Positions 27,401 to 40,137 of a DNA stretch of 64,000 bases are shown here, in pieces. Where the stretch lies: the NCBI GenBank assembly GCA_964035545.1, contig OZ037765.1, positions 17,726,698 to 17,790,697 of the forward strand, read 5' to 3'. Made by a program: the position numbers and the translations under genes. The notes under the pieces were generated by a model. That model saw only the letters and a list, made by a program, of their open reading frames with translations. It ran no database searches and was not told where the DNA came from. The DNA comes from Bugula neritina (Eukaryota; Bryozoa; Gymnolaemata; Cheilostomatida; Bugulidae). Each line of letters opens with the position of its first letter. Positions within the stretch are counted from its first letter, which is position 1.

Positions 27401-27621
27401 ATAAGGGAGAAGCACTATACCGGACGCTCGGTTGAGTCACCTTGCCTGTAGTGATTGCTAGTCAACGCGACTAGTCCAGCTAATTAACCTAATTTGATAT
27501 TTACATTTCCATTTCTATTACACGAAGGACTGTGAGGATATTTATTTCACACAGCATCTCATTCACCTGCGTTGTGAGTTTAATTACAATATCTGCGAAA
27601 CTTTTAACAAGCACTATCGTC
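24441..27621. other. Intergenic region, promoter side of the type I membrane protein gene
   Basis: About 3.2 kb of AT-rich unique-looking sequence without a supported gene. The last 400 bp (about 27200-27600) has more CG dinucleotides and normal complexity, which fits a promoter and 5' UTR for the gene starting at 27622. Confidence 0.4.
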
Positions 27622-30600
27622 ATGACTGGCAATAAGAATAGCTACAGATACTTTCTTCAATGTATTATTCTGTTGGGTAAGTTTTCTTCTTTTTAATCTT
27701 TATGTATTTTCTTGTTGTGTAACAACATGCTATCACATATTGAGTTATTGTGGACAGACCTCTACTTTAATTTTAAAGTATTACTATTAGTATTAGTTAT
27801 ATCATCACCTGCCACCGCTCAGGACATGGCAGGGAAAGGTAAGAAAAATTAGTAATATCATAACATAGAAGTATTTTGATTGGGGTCACAGGCTTCTATA
27901 GCTTTACAAAAAGAGGCAAATTCAGCATGGAGGTATTTCTAACAGCCTCGGTATAAGCAGATATAACACAAAAAACAACTTTCTCTTTTAAAAACTACAA
28001 ATTGCAACCAAAGATGTATAGTCAATGTCTAGATCCAATAATATTTAATTTTTGTAGTTATACTGCAATTGAATAATGAAAAATACCTTAGGATGAATAG
28101 GCATAAGCAGGTGGCTAGAGTATAAACGTGTAATCACGACTATCGGCCAAAGCAGCCTGATAAGTTTACAGCATGCTTGCAAGGGCAAGTTATTACTAAG
28201 AAATCATTTTGTGCACTTAGAACCTGGGTTCTTCATTTGTGCTAAGCAAAGAATTGTTCTTGGCTTGCAAAAAGTCTCTCTCAAAATAAATTTGGCTTTA
28301 TTTTTAATGCATTCTTAGCAGAATGAAACAAGGGTTGTACAAACGAGAAGATGAAATTTTGGTATAGTTTCAGGACTTGTATATGGAATAAAACATTTCT
28401 GAAAACATAAAAAGCTACAAAAGTTTAGCTATAACCACAGAGTTTTTCAAATAATGGTTGTTAGATTTTAGAATATTATTAGGTATAGAAATACTATTAT
28501 TGTCGCTTAATACTTGGCTTATTATTCACTGTACTGCTTTACTATAGCAGATTCTAGCTAGTTTCAGATCCCAGCTTAGTACTGTCAACAAACTACATGC
28601 ATTGATTGTAAAGTGCAAAAATGCTTGTTTTGTGAGATTCCGATTTCCAAGTATTGAAAAGAGCTGAGTTTGAGACACATCTTCCCGTACTACTAGAACT
28701 CAGACTACCACATGCAAATTTTGTTATAAGATTACTGCTAGACTAGAGTAACTCTTAGTACTTGGCTACATTCCTCTTATCATATCCTCTCCTAGAGTAT
28801 ATGTGCCTAGAAATTAGGTTTTCACAACTACTGCTATTGGTATTACTTAATTATACCGCATATAATTTTCTGTATCAACCTTATGATTATTGGCATTAAT
28901 GACTTATCATCAGATAACTCTTGAGATTGCCTGCTGCTGTTGGGAATACAGAGACACTTTCTTAAGTTGATTGTAAACAGACACTTTTTGCAACTTTTAG
29001 TTACTTTTTTTTCAAATTTATGCTACTCTATGTAAACATTCTTAGGGTACCATTGTCTTTTGCGTCTTAAAAAGCTCACAAAGGTGGGGTGTAGATAGAC
29101 TCTGCAGGTATAAAAATTCATTTAGGTAGAATGCATTTGATCAGGTGTATTTATGACACTACTGAATGATCTTAACTTGACTAAGCCAAATCAACACAAT
29201 GATATATATTATATTGAGAAGTTCCCCATTACCCTAAGCATACAAATATGCTGTATTACTATATTACTAATTTTCTTTATTATATTCCTATTTTAAACTC
29301 TATGTTATGCTAACAACGTATGTGAAAAAAGCATTTCCTTGGTGAAAGGTTTCAGTAGATGTAAGATTACCAGAGCTTTATTTCAGATTGGTACTAATAG
29401 TGCTTGAATCTACTTGTTTGATTCAGCTTGGTGCTGAGATATAAACACATTCTCAACAATCGTATTACATAGCATTCCAAATTTGGTAAACAAATCAATG
29501 AACCACATCATCCTGCCAAGAGTTGTTGCTGGTATGCCTAAATGAGTTAGTAGCAGTTAGCAAGTATTTCATGTAAAATACCAAACAAGTATCGGCAGTT
29601 TCCAGGGGTAGCAGTCCAGTAAATAGTTTTTTCTAACACAAGATAGTAGATCTGAAAGCAGTTTTTCGTGGAAATTGTTAAAAGTGGGTTATACTTGGTT
29701 TTCTAATAAAATATCACGTTGACCAGAGTATGTATAGCAGAAAAACACTATATATTTTATATACATAGAATGAGCAGAAAATTGAAGCCGATTAATTGAT
29801 TTCTGCAGTGTTAAGCAGATAAGGCTTGCATGCCATAGTTTTAGAGTGGCCTTGTCAAATGTCTATAGGCTATAATGGCAAACCTTATTTCTACGTTATC
29901 TATATTGTAGGTATCTGTTTTCAAGTGGATGCTCTAGTGAATGTTACTATTTACAATACTGACTCCAGCAGTGTAAGTATAAGTTAAGGCTGAAAGTTGC
30001 TAGTCCTGTGAATTGTTATCTTAGAGTAGCAAAAACTCATTTATATTTGAATTTTTAATTTCTTTTGACTCAAAAGACATATTTTTTTTACAAAAATACA
30101 ATCCAATACAGTTTTCAGTTGAAATTACACAAATTTGTATTGGTTCAGCTTCAGTGAAAGTGAAAATATTACAGCTGAATAATTTTAAAATCTACACTGC
30201 CATCTAGCCAGAGTATACTTGAAGTTGTGCACCCATTCAGAAACCTGATGGGTAGTAACTGGCATGAAGCAGAGTGCTCTGGGGAGAGGATGATATAGTT
30301 GTTGTAACTACAGTACTTGTAGAGACAGAGAGTATGATTATTTGAAAGTGCATGTATATAAAGAATAATATTATCTGTTTATACATGAAATAAAACAAAA
30401 CTACAGTAAACTGAATGGTGGTAATAGTGATATAATATTATGCTGTAGATAGCACTTGGAATTCAAACTTACAACCAATGAACCTAAAATATCTTTTCCG
30501 GTTCAATGCTTACAACTATAAAGAGCAACTATCGCATTGCCTAATCTTTTTGTGTAATGAGCACAACTTTGTCAGTTTATTCTAAGCTTCCCTATTTCTT

Positions 30601-33600
30601 TTATGCCATTATCTATGAGACAATGCCCACTCTTCTGTTTGGTGTATGAGTTACTAGCAAGACATGTGTTAATTATGTTTGTTTATCTTGAAGACCAGGT
30701 CTAGTATGTGATGGTTTTAGGAAAAGTTATCTGCTGCAAATAACTAAGACACTAAGTAAAATAGAAACTGATATCTATACGTGCAAGTAGTTGCAAGCAG
30801 AAGCATGAACCCAGCAAATTTTCTTAGCCCAGGCTTTGATTAGCAAATCAATCATGCAGCTACCAGCAATTAGCTATTCAATCAAGCAATCTGCTCTTGT
30901 TGACATTTCTGAGTTATAAATGCAGCTGTGCTATGTCCAGTATGTATGTGTCTTCAGTATTACAGTTTGTATGTACTACATCCTAGTGATCTTCCAACAC
31001 TTTTTGTTGATTTTTCAAAATTTACTACCCACTGTTGGGACATTACATGAGCTTGGAAAGCTTTTGTTACAGCTTTTATTGTATTCTCATAGCTATGTTG
31101 GCTACATTATGCTTTTCTCTGTTGTGATTGGTTGATATAAATAAAAGGACTTTGGCTACCACAAAATAACTATATCTTTTTAGACTATTATAAACCCAAC
31201 ACTTTCTGTTATTCAATATCTTTTCTCTTTTCATTCAGTCTGCAATAATAAACACACTTTTATATTAAAAACACTACACCCACCAAAAAACTTCTGTTGA
31301 TAATTTCATGTATGTTGCTATGACAATTTCTGTAGCCGATGTATATTTAAGTAAAGTGATACTACTATGATATACTTTCCAAGAAAAATGATTCCAATAT
31401 TAGTTACACAATACTGTACTAGAAAATACGAATTAACATTTCTATATTTATATGTGAAATGTATGTAAAATCAATGAAGCTGTTATGAACAGTGTTGTGC
31501 AACTATATTTGTACCAGAATGTTTTTCCACTGTAGGGTAGTGATTGTTATAATTTGGATTGCCCTCTGAAAAAGGTTAAGAGCCACTCTACTGAATAAAA
31601 ACATAAAGTGTCTTTGCCATCTTGCTATATGGAAGAACCCGTGTTTTGATCAGTTATTCTTCATATCTTACATGGTTTTTTATAGATCTAAATATTACAT
31701 TATGACTATACAACCACTAAGCAATTGAGTCTTTTGTTATAGCTCACATCGGAGTTTAAAGAACAATTTAAAGAGGCCATTACTGTGGAGGCTGAAAGGT
31801 ACTGTGCTGAGAAAGACACCAAATGTCCAGCATTATTTCAAAAGTAAGCACTACACTTTGTTATAGAATGACATGTTTGCTATGCAGGTGGCAGTGAGTT
31901 TGAGTAGTGTTTAGTTTTTAGTGTTGAATTATTCTTAAAAATACATTTTTGAGAAACTTCTTATATATTTTTGACATGTTTCATACTTTAAAACTGTTTA
32001 AAATAGTTTGTAAAATAAGACCTGTCCAGATATAGAGCATTCTATAATATAATTATAAATTAAGTAATATGGTAAGGCAAATCTCCGTCTAGATATAGTA
32101 GAGAGAGTTATATATACACAAGAAAGTACATAGCCAATAAGGCGTTGAGAATATGCAGTAAGCCTAGGGCCACACTGTGCGTATTTTCGCATGTGAAAAT
32201 TGAAATCACAAGTAGCAAAGGTGTCCACTGTACTCGTTGAGAAAACATTCGCACTTGTCGCTCAGCATTCTCAACGCGAGTGCGAATCGTCTCTGTCATG
32301 GTCACCTAATTGGCTGGTAGTTATTCAGCGAGCCCAATTTCTTTATTTTAGTGCTATATTCCAATAAATTGCGTTTTATTGAAAGCGAGTGCGACTTAAA
32401 AATGAAAGCTTTATTTATCACGCATCACTGACGCTACAGTGGACACCTTTGCTACTTGTGGTTTCAATTTTCGCATGCGAAAATACGCACAGTGTGGCCC
32501 TAGGCTTAAGGAGTGAAAATGTGACAATATATACATACCCTGAAGGAAGTGCGCTTGAACTCTTTCTCAATAGTTCTTGGAAACTCCAGCTCTAATCAAA
32601 TATGTATAAGTAATTAGATAAAAAAGGAATTGCTACACTTTTCCAGAACATACTATTTTTTAATATAATAGAATGATTATTGCAGAAGTTAGCACATTGT
32701 GGATGATTACATTGAAGTTGAAGATTGACATATTTAGTCTGAGCAATTTATTTGCATGTTGCAGGCTATAATATTGTTATCCTTGTGATTGCATAAATTG
32801 TATTATTATAATTTGTTTAACATAATTTATTTTAATATATATACTAAATTTTAATTTACCGAGGTCAAATTTATTTAAAGGTTTTCTGCAGCAGTGTAGT
32901 GTTGTATATATTAGATTATATAATATACCATATAAATAATTACATAAAACTCATTGTACTTTAATGATGACAGAAATAGTAAATAATTCTTTTCAATAAA
33001 TCAAATTCAATAGAAATGCTTAACCAAGCACGACTGTTTGCTGAGATTCTTAGTATATTGTTTATGTTTTCAGTGCCAACCTCTCTACCAGCATTGATGA
33101 TGTACAAAATGATAAACCCAACGTCAACCTTACAATCTCAATTCATACAGCAGATGACAGCAAGTCTAGTCTGCCAGATCGTCATGTGGTTGGTATGTGT
33201 ATGGGTTCTGGCTAATAGCACTACGTATATTTTATATAAAGTTCTGTGAAGTAAGTTAGTAGAGATTCATACATACAAGTAAGTAGTGGAATTTACCTGC
33301 TGAGCTTCTAAGAACTTTTAGTCTGTCTGTTATTCTACTGCCTGCAGGTAAAATCACTTGTATTTTATTCACCTCTTATTTTGTGTAGAGCCTGATTTTT
33401 AGACAGAAATGCAACTGCCTTAATAACTGGACAAATAACTTCTATTAATGAAAGCAGTTTTTTCTAGCATTTAGTGGTAAAAATTCTTCAAAGCCCAATT
33501 ACTAGTTGAACAGATTTATAGCTATACATTAAAAGTTATGCTAATAATATTTTTAGCTCTTATTTTATTTTATTATGGAGCTTTGGCACAGACTTATATC

Positions 33601-33987
33601 AGCATAGGAGCTAGCAAATATCATTGTATACCTGCTTAGTTTAGGTCCTAATTGATCTAATAACATATCTTAAATTTTTTGTGAAGTTCTGTTCTAACTC
33701 TTTATTGATCTCTATTTGAAACTCTTGCAGATATCATTATTGAGTCTCGTGAAACCATTCAGGAGAGTCTAGATGGCAAAGAAATTCTGTCCTGCAACTA
33801 TTCATTCTTTGGTATCAAGCCAGCTGGTGCTGTCAACTGGGCCCTAATCTCCGTCTTCGCAGTATTCACCATTGTATTACTGGCAGTTGTCGTCTATCTT
33901 AGTAAACATAAAGTGAATCCTGCAGATGAGCATTATGAAACTATACGGGCCAAGGACTCTTCCATGGACGGAGAAATTGCTACATAA
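27622..33987 (+). CDS. Type I single-pass membrane glycoprotein, family not recognised
   Basis: Five exons join in frame: 27622-27676, 29911-29972, 31743-31843, 33074-33192 and 33731-33987, giving 197 aa. The N-terminus (MTGNKNSYRYFLQCIILLGI, then CFQVDA) looks like a signal peptide. The ectodomain (about 27-145) has four N-glycosylation sequons (NVT, NLS, NLT, NYS) and few cysteines, including ERYCAEKDTKCP and SCNYS. A transmembrane helix follows (about 147-169, WALISVFAVFTIVLLAVVVYL), then a 28-residue cytosolic tail with SKHK at the membrane and one tyrosine in DEHYETIR. The strand-helix pattern (LVNVTIY, FKEQFKEAITVEAERYC, NVNLTISIHT) vaguely recalls a SEA-type fold, but I cannot name the family. 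Intron 3 contains a MITE (32161-32506). The consistent phases and clean splice sites make the gene model reliable; the function is unknown. Confidence 0.75.
27792..27861. mobile_element. 42 bp insertion flanked by 14 bp direct repeats (copy B)
   Basis: The insert (27806-27847) reads CACCTGCCACCGCTCAGGAC and continues ATGGCAGGGAAAGGTAAGAA into an A-rich end. It is flanked by ATTAGTTATATCAT (27792-27805) and ATTAGTAATATCAT (27848-27861), a 14 bp direct repeat with one mismatch. It matches copy A along nearly its whole length and lies in intron 1 of the type I membrane protein gene. Confidence 0.6.
32161..32506. mobile_element. MITE with ~72 bp terminal inverted repeats (copy 1)
   Basis: A 346 bp non-coding element. 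Its ends are inverted repeats of about 72 bp beginning AGCCTAGGGCCACACTGTGC, each containing the palindrome TTTTCGCATGCGAAAA or a one-base variant of it. Flanks are TA on the left and TAA on the right. About 95% identical to copy 2 at 61435-61779. No transposase is encoded. The TA/TWA target preference and small size would fit a PIF/Harbinger-type non-autonomous element, but this is not proven. It lies in intron 3 of the type I membrane protein gene. Confidence 0.85.
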
Positions 33988-34253
33988 ACTTTTGCAACGA
34001 ATTTTGTCCAAGTCACCATAAGTTGATGACTCGGGTACATCATTCTATAAACATTGTAGTAAGATAAACTGTTGAATTTCTAACCTTTGTACTAAACCTA
34101 TTAGATAGCCTGACAATGAAATATTTATGTTTTTAACAGCTTTTTAATTGAATTGACAAAATAATTATTGTATGTAGTCTAAGCCACTTAAAATATATTA
34201 TTAACTGCATGTAGACTATACTAATCAATTACTATATTTTCATCTTTTCTTGC

Positions 34254-34259
34254 AATAAA
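34254..34259 (+). terminator. AATAAA poly(A) signal, type I membrane protein gene
   Basis: AATAAA in TTGCAATAAATTTGC, 267 bp after the stop codon, followed by a TG/T-rich stretch. Confidence 0.55.
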
Positions 34260-35616
34260 TTTGCTATCTTCACACTGTTGCTCTCTGTTAGTCAAAAGAC
34301 TCTATAGTTACTTATGCTATGTAGTCATAAGCAAAACCATGACAAATATTCAGATTTCTTTAAATTAATCTGAATTTTGTATACATTTGAATTAATTATA
34401 CTAAAGTAGCTTGTGACCAAAAAAATGTATATATAAATCTAAAATCTAGATAATACTTAACATCTTTTAGTATACTAAATGTTCATTACTTTTTAGAAAC
34501 CATTAGTTGCTTTGGAAATGTAAACTAAGAGAACACCTATTTTGTAAAATGAGATGATAAAATTGCACATAGTCATTGTTACATGGCACACTCTACAGTC
34601 TACACTATTGCCAGGATGGAATCTTTTAGACTTTCACAGTACGTTGCATAAAATCTATGCTTTAAGTTTTATGCGATGCTTAATATAACTTTTGATGCAA
34701 TTTTCTATGTTAAATAGTTGTAAAAAACACTTTTTAGCAACCTTGAATAACTTATGCTGTTATTCTAATTTGATTCTATAAATTCCTACTGTTGTCATTG
34801 TTTCAGTATATAGGAACAATGACAAGTATGCAGTACGTGTGTGTAAATGTTCTAAATTTTTTTACTTCACAGCTAGATTGCCCACATTACTACAGTAGTT
34901 CTATGACAGTTATATAACAAGAAGTGTCAAACATATTTAAAACATTTATATGTCATTAGAGTTTAAGCTAATTTGTTCAATTTCTTCTCTCTATCCCAAA
35001 CTATTTATTTGTTGTTTGATCAAAAATAATAACTCAATATATAAGTTGAAGTTACCTATAACTACCTAATATCTATGTAAGCTTTGATTAAAAAGTTCAA
35101 CTCTTCAAATTTGACATTAAAAAAGCTCCTCCATCCTCAATAGTTTTCTGACTGGCTGCTATTTGTGCTATTGTACCTGCAAAATAACAATTTGCAGCTG
35201 TATTCTTAAAACCACTTAACAAATTAACACCAATTAAGCAACCAAATTAACAAAGTAATTTTACTATTTGAAGTTAAATTTTTTAAATCCAGTGTGCAGA
35301 ACCGAGACCTAATTTTTGTAGTAGCCTGCTCAATTTGGCTGAAAGGGTTTCGAATTTTTATAATATAGACTGGCAACCTAAATGGGGGCTTCCTTTCCAT
35401 TTAATGAACGGCCACTTTCATATAGAGATCTATCACCTATGTATGTTGCTCAATGCGTTAACAAAAGATGGCAACACTGATATTTTTATCGAATGTTCAA
35501 ATTGTAACATAGAGTTATCCCACCATTATTTATTTTATGATAAATAATTAGTCTAGGTTCCAGTACCGCTAGTGAAAATATCTACTTGATGACTAATTCA
35601 TAATCGTTTTTAAAAA

Positions 35617-35773
35617 GTTGTTCTATAAGCAGCTTCACGTTGGGAGTGATTAAGTGCAGCAGTTTAGAGTTCTAGAGTGTTGAGTTTGATGTTTATTGTA
35701 AGCCCCAACTCTAACCTCGAGAATCACAAACTACTGCACTCAATCACTCTCAACTCCGAGCTGCTTGTACAAC
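35617..35773. ncRNA. Long imperfect hairpin, possible microRNA precursor or foldback element
   Basis: Arms 35617-35686 and 35707-35773 are imperfect reverse complements with a 20 nt loop. The best segment pairs GAGTGATTAAGTGCAGCAGT with its partner ACTACTGCACTCAATCACTC, two mismatches in 20, and AAGCAGCT pairs near the base. The loop-proximal third is less well paired. No coding potential. It could be a miRNA precursor of the long type known in some early animals, or a decayed inverted-repeat transposon; similar sequences just outside both arms (AATCGTTTTTAAA and AATTCGTTTCTAAA) leave the second option open. Confidence 0.4.
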
Positions 35774-35979
35774 AATTCGTTTCTAAAGCTTTTTCATTTT
35801 GTGCTGGATACAATCCATTGAACATCGAAGCTGATTTAATTTTATTCAACTTGAATTTTTATATATGCTTATGCTTAGTCTTACGATAATGATAATCATA
35901 AATAACAGTGATAAGGCCATTATTATTACCAGTTTAACTACCACCTTGCTTTTCGTAGCTTCACTATAAAATAAAAATT

Positions 35980-36110
35980 GAATGCGTGTACTACTACTAC
36001 TAGTAGTAGTACTAGTACTACTACTACTACGTCTACTAGTACTACTACTACTACTAGTACTACTACTAGACCTAGTACTACTAGACCTAGTACTAGTATT
36101 AATTACTTAT
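35980..36110. repeat. ACT/AGT triplet repeat block
   Basis: Runs of TACTAC and TAGTAG alternate with ACGTCTACTAGTAC and two copies of TAGACCTAGTACTA. The block is partly self-complementary. The open frame across it (poly Thr/Ser) is a by-product of the repeat. Confidence 0.85.
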
Positions 36111-37612
36111 TACTTATTAGTTATTACTGTCACACTTGTCAGTCATGGGCTACCGCTATGACTACTGTTACTGTTTACTGTTATCAATGTGAATATTACT
36201 ATGAGTATCATGATGATGGAAGATTATCATTATGTAAAATATAAATTTGCTTATTATTTTACTAATAGAGTAATACCACTAGTAGATCTGGTTGACTATC
36301 TTTGCGACCTAAGTGGAATAAATTTTGAAACTACCATAAATCAAATGTTTGATGAGAAAATTTACTGAGGATGGTTTTACTTTTAATCAAATAGTTATTA
36401 AATTTCCTGTTTATAGTACATATTTTTTCTGCTTTAAGTATGAGCCCTTCCCTTAAATATACTTGTTAGGCACTTGAATTTCTAATTATATTTGATGTAT
36501 ATTCACATACATTGCCTATACATTCACACTGACACTAAAGTAAGCCTAGAACCAATTGGTAACTTCCACTTAAACCAAGTGTTCTATATGAGGCTTGAAA
36601 TTTTGCTCTAGTGGCTGAAGCCATTTTAGTTTTCATTTGCCTTAGCAAATTTTTATCAACTTCTCTACACGTGTTTTTATAATTATTTTGGTCATATATT
36701 TATCCCTAGGATGCACAGTGCTTACTGGTTTGGTTGTGTCTAACAAAGATTGACTCAATTGGAATTTGATTGATTAGTTAATTAATATTTTCTCTGTTTA
36801 CATTTTTTGGTAATGCTATAAAAACTCACTGTATTGATGATCTTTTTTATTTATGCTACAGGAACTGCTATATAATATTTATTAACATGTGTATATGTTT
36901 CTGCCTTATTACAATAAATAATAAAAAAAACTATTTTTGGATCCATAGAGATAAAGAATTATTTCAACTTTTTGACATAAGATTCAGCTATTTATAATGA
37001 ATAATAAAATGAGATATACACTGAAATCAGTCAGTAAAAGTATACATTATATTTTTCACATAATGTATTTTGTACAAAATAGTAATCTAACTTATGACAA
37101 TAGTGCTATGGGTGATAGTTTACGACTTAATTACAACCCTTATTTTAAAATGTTATAATAAATAATAATATGGACTAATTTTATAAATATCTTCATTGAA
37201 TTTATACAATGTAAAGTTAATTTTTCTTTTTTTAAAGGCACCTCTAGTGATGATTTTTAATTATTATGTATAAATAAATATGTTGCTTTATTACTTTTTA
37301 TGGAAAAATTATGGAATGGTTCGAATTCACTACATAATTATTCTAATAAAAATTGTTTTAACTAATTAAAACTTGATGGATTGTTAAATGAGTTTGATTT
37401 AACGCTTTGATTTTCTGATGCATCAAATTTGAATTTGGCAAATTATCATGATTAATATTTATTTATAAACTTTTATATTTGTAATAGTCAGAAAAAAAAT
37501 TTCTTCTACTGTTGATAAATGTTCCAGTATCAGTTTCAACCTGAGTTATTTCTGCTTCTATTATGTTCAATCATTCTCAGGCTTGTATATTTGGAAAACT
37601 ATTTTATGAGAC

Positions 37613-40007
37613 ATGGCTCCTGGAAAATCCAAAGCAACCTCAAAAGATGATTCAACAAATTCTAAAAGCTCTGATGGACAAGTGGTGGATATTGCACAAC
37701 TCCCAATTCAACAAGTTAATCAATTAGCACAAAGCTTAGACAAGGTATTGTTGCCTAAAGTGTCTAGGTTGTAGACTAGACTTTACTAAGAAGTATCTAT
37801 ATGTTAGTTCTAGAGATTTATGAATTTATACCAATATTTGCTACAGAAGTATGTAAGCTTCTGACCAAACCTTTTGTTGAAAGCTGTACTTTTTTTAATC
37901 CATGAACTCACACAAAGATTATCAATAAAATATGTTTATTATCTTAATTGATTATCTCGTGAACAATGACAAATTTGCCAACTAAAAATGTGTAATATAG
38001 TTTTAACTACTGTATAAGGATGTGCTAGAATGGACAGCTTTGATAACTGTACATGTATGTGTTACTTACTTTGTTTTTCTAGGAGTTAGATTATCTGCAG
38101 AGCTCAATGCAACAAATGAAAGATATTCAATCTAGATTCGTGTCAGCAAAGGATACACTTAAATCGGTCAACACAGAGAATGCTGGCAAGGAGATTATGG
38201 TTCCACTCACTTCATCTGTATCCTTTGTTATTCTGTTGTGTAGCCAAACCTTTTTTTGGGTTTCTAGAACTTAAATCAAGTTTTGAAAAAAATGTCAAGT
38301 TTGAATTTTTTCACATTTTGGCATTTCTTTATAATAAAACTGAAATTAGTTATGGCATATTGCCATCCTACAGCTGTATGTGATTCAACAATTCTTCCAA
38401 TGCTAATATGTGAAGAGTTTTCAAATTGTAGAACAATATAATGTTAACATTAATAAGCCAAACAACTAATAGAACTACCAGGTTTATTGCTTATCCTTAT
38501 ATTGCTGAAACTTTAAAATGGTTGGCGTTTCCTTAATTTACTGTTTCAGTTATATGCTGCAGGCACTTTGGCTGGTGATAACAAAGTTCTTATAGATATT
38601 GGTACCGGCTATTATGTTGAAAAGGTAACATATTCTTCACTTCACTTAAAATGTTGAGTCAACTTTTCAAAGTCTTCTTTCAATATTATTGTTTATATAG
38701 TGAAATAAATTTGATACATACCAGATTTCCCTGCAAAAACGTCCAGTGAAACAATGGTTTTCACGACTTTGTCTTAGAATATTGGGTGTTATTACTTATT
38801 TGTAGTTTATATTAATTTTTAGGCCTGTTACTGTATGTAGAGTTTTTTAAAAGGAAATTCACATTAAATGTAATTTCACTATTTACCTTCCCACATATAT
38901 CTGGGATGATTATTTTTTACATGGTTTGTTGCTAGACAATTAATGAAGCAAGCCTATATTACAAAAGAAAAATTGAATTTATTACCAAGCAAATGGATCT
39001 GATTCAAAAGCAGTTGGTTGAGAAATACAACTTTAAGCAGGGTAAGTTTGTTGTATTATTGTGCTATAATCTTAAATCTCATTTGAAAACAAAACGAACA
39101 CGGTTTTCCAGTTCAGGCTTTGGTTGAATTTCTGCCATTATAAATTATTTTTAAAATGCACCACAAACTGAATATGGGTTAAAGCCTTCTTCAAGTTATA
39201 AATTCGAACTTGTAGTTCTGTAGAACAAGCAATCATTGGAAATTTAAAATTTTTTTAAAAATTCCTAATTCGTATGTTTTAACTAATTAAATTATTTTTG
39301 TATTTAAAAAAATAAATTGCCATAGTTTCAATGGTTCCTCAAGTTATTTAATAAGTGATACTCATTTAGTGCACTGCCATTACTCTGGTTTAATGATCAA
39401 AATGTATCATGACAAAGCTTATCTGTTGCTCAAATCCTAGTAGATTAACACAGTTTAGTAATGCATCACCAGTGTAGCTAGTGGATACAGAACTTGCTAT
39501 ACCTATGCAATGTTGAGAGTGATCATGTGATCCACTAACTAGGCAAGCAGAAAATCTTGCAGTTTCTTTATAGTATAATGCATAGCAATAGCCATGGAAA
39601 AGGGTCAAATGCATCTAATAATTGTGTTTTGCCTATCTTATTGCAAAACATCACAAGTTTTATAACTAGTCGTCCATGATATTAAAAGTTAAGTATTTAG
39701 TTGAAAATGTAAAAATAGTTATAATCTGGCAAGTTCTGATTTAGGAAACCTATCCTTGTAAGTTGAGTTATATACAGTGCATCTAGCATTGATCGGGTAA
39801 ACAAATATGATTGGCATTTGTAATTTGCTAACCAATTTAAACAAATTGAGTTTATTTTAGTATCAGTTAACTCATGAAATATTTCGATGAAATAAATCCA
39901 AGCTGCACTAAGTATAACTTATTGCGATAATTTTAGTTATAATGGAGCTGTTACAATCAAAGATACAAGCACAAACATCACAGATGCAACAGCAGAAAGC
40001 CTCCTAG
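37613..40007 (+). CDS. PFDN5: Prefoldin subunit 5
   Basis: Prefoldin is the hexameric cytosolic chaperone that hands unfolded actin and tubulin to the TRiC/CCT chaperonin; subunit 5 is one of its two alpha-class subunits. Five exons join in frame: 37613-37744, 38083-38217, 38550-38624, 38936-39041 and 39937-40007, giving 172 aa. After a polar Lys/Ser-rich N-terminus (about residues 1-22) come the family hallmarks: DIAQLPIQQVNQLAQSLDKE, a first coiled-coil helix (LQSSMQQMKDIQSRFVSAKD), the beta-hairpin region VPLTSSLYAAGTL and VLIDIGTGYYVEK, then a second helix (ASLYYKRKIEFITKQMDLIQ) and a short tail. Human PFDN5 is 154 aa, so the N-terminal extension accounts for the difference. It is convergent with the TRPM2-like gene, only 530 bp away. 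Confidence 0.95.
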
Positions 40008-40118
40008 TTGAGCGAACTGTTGGCATTTACACTATTTGACTGAAAGGTATATAATAATGCCAGTGTATGCTTTGCATGGTTTTATATATTGTATTGTGTG
40101 AGCTTTATTTCAATCATA

Positions 40119-40137
40119 AATAAACCATATCAATAAA
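40119..40137 (+). terminator. Poly(A) signals of prefoldin 5
   Basis: Two AATAAA hexamers (40119-40124 and 40132-40137) lie about 115-130 bp after the stop. Confidence 0.6.

Larger units (their letters stand above)
33988..37612. other. 3' UTR and intergenic region before prefoldin 5
   Basis: The first 300 bp are the 3' UTR of the type I membrane protein gene. The remainder is AT-rich and without a supported gene. It holds the long hairpin at 35617-35773 and the ACT/AGT triplet block at 35980-36110. The last part must contain the prefoldin 5 promoter. Confidence 0.45.

Noticed and set aside
32389-32595. 68-codon frame overlapping the MITE end and continuing as ENVTIYTYPEG
   Set aside because: Its first half is MITE sequence. 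The similarity of NVTIY to the exon 2 residues of the host gene is only five residues, and no acceptor/donor pair fits the phase.
35978-36244. 88-codon Thr/Ser-rich frame
   Set aside because: It is the translation of the ACT/AGT triplet block and has no gene-like flanks.
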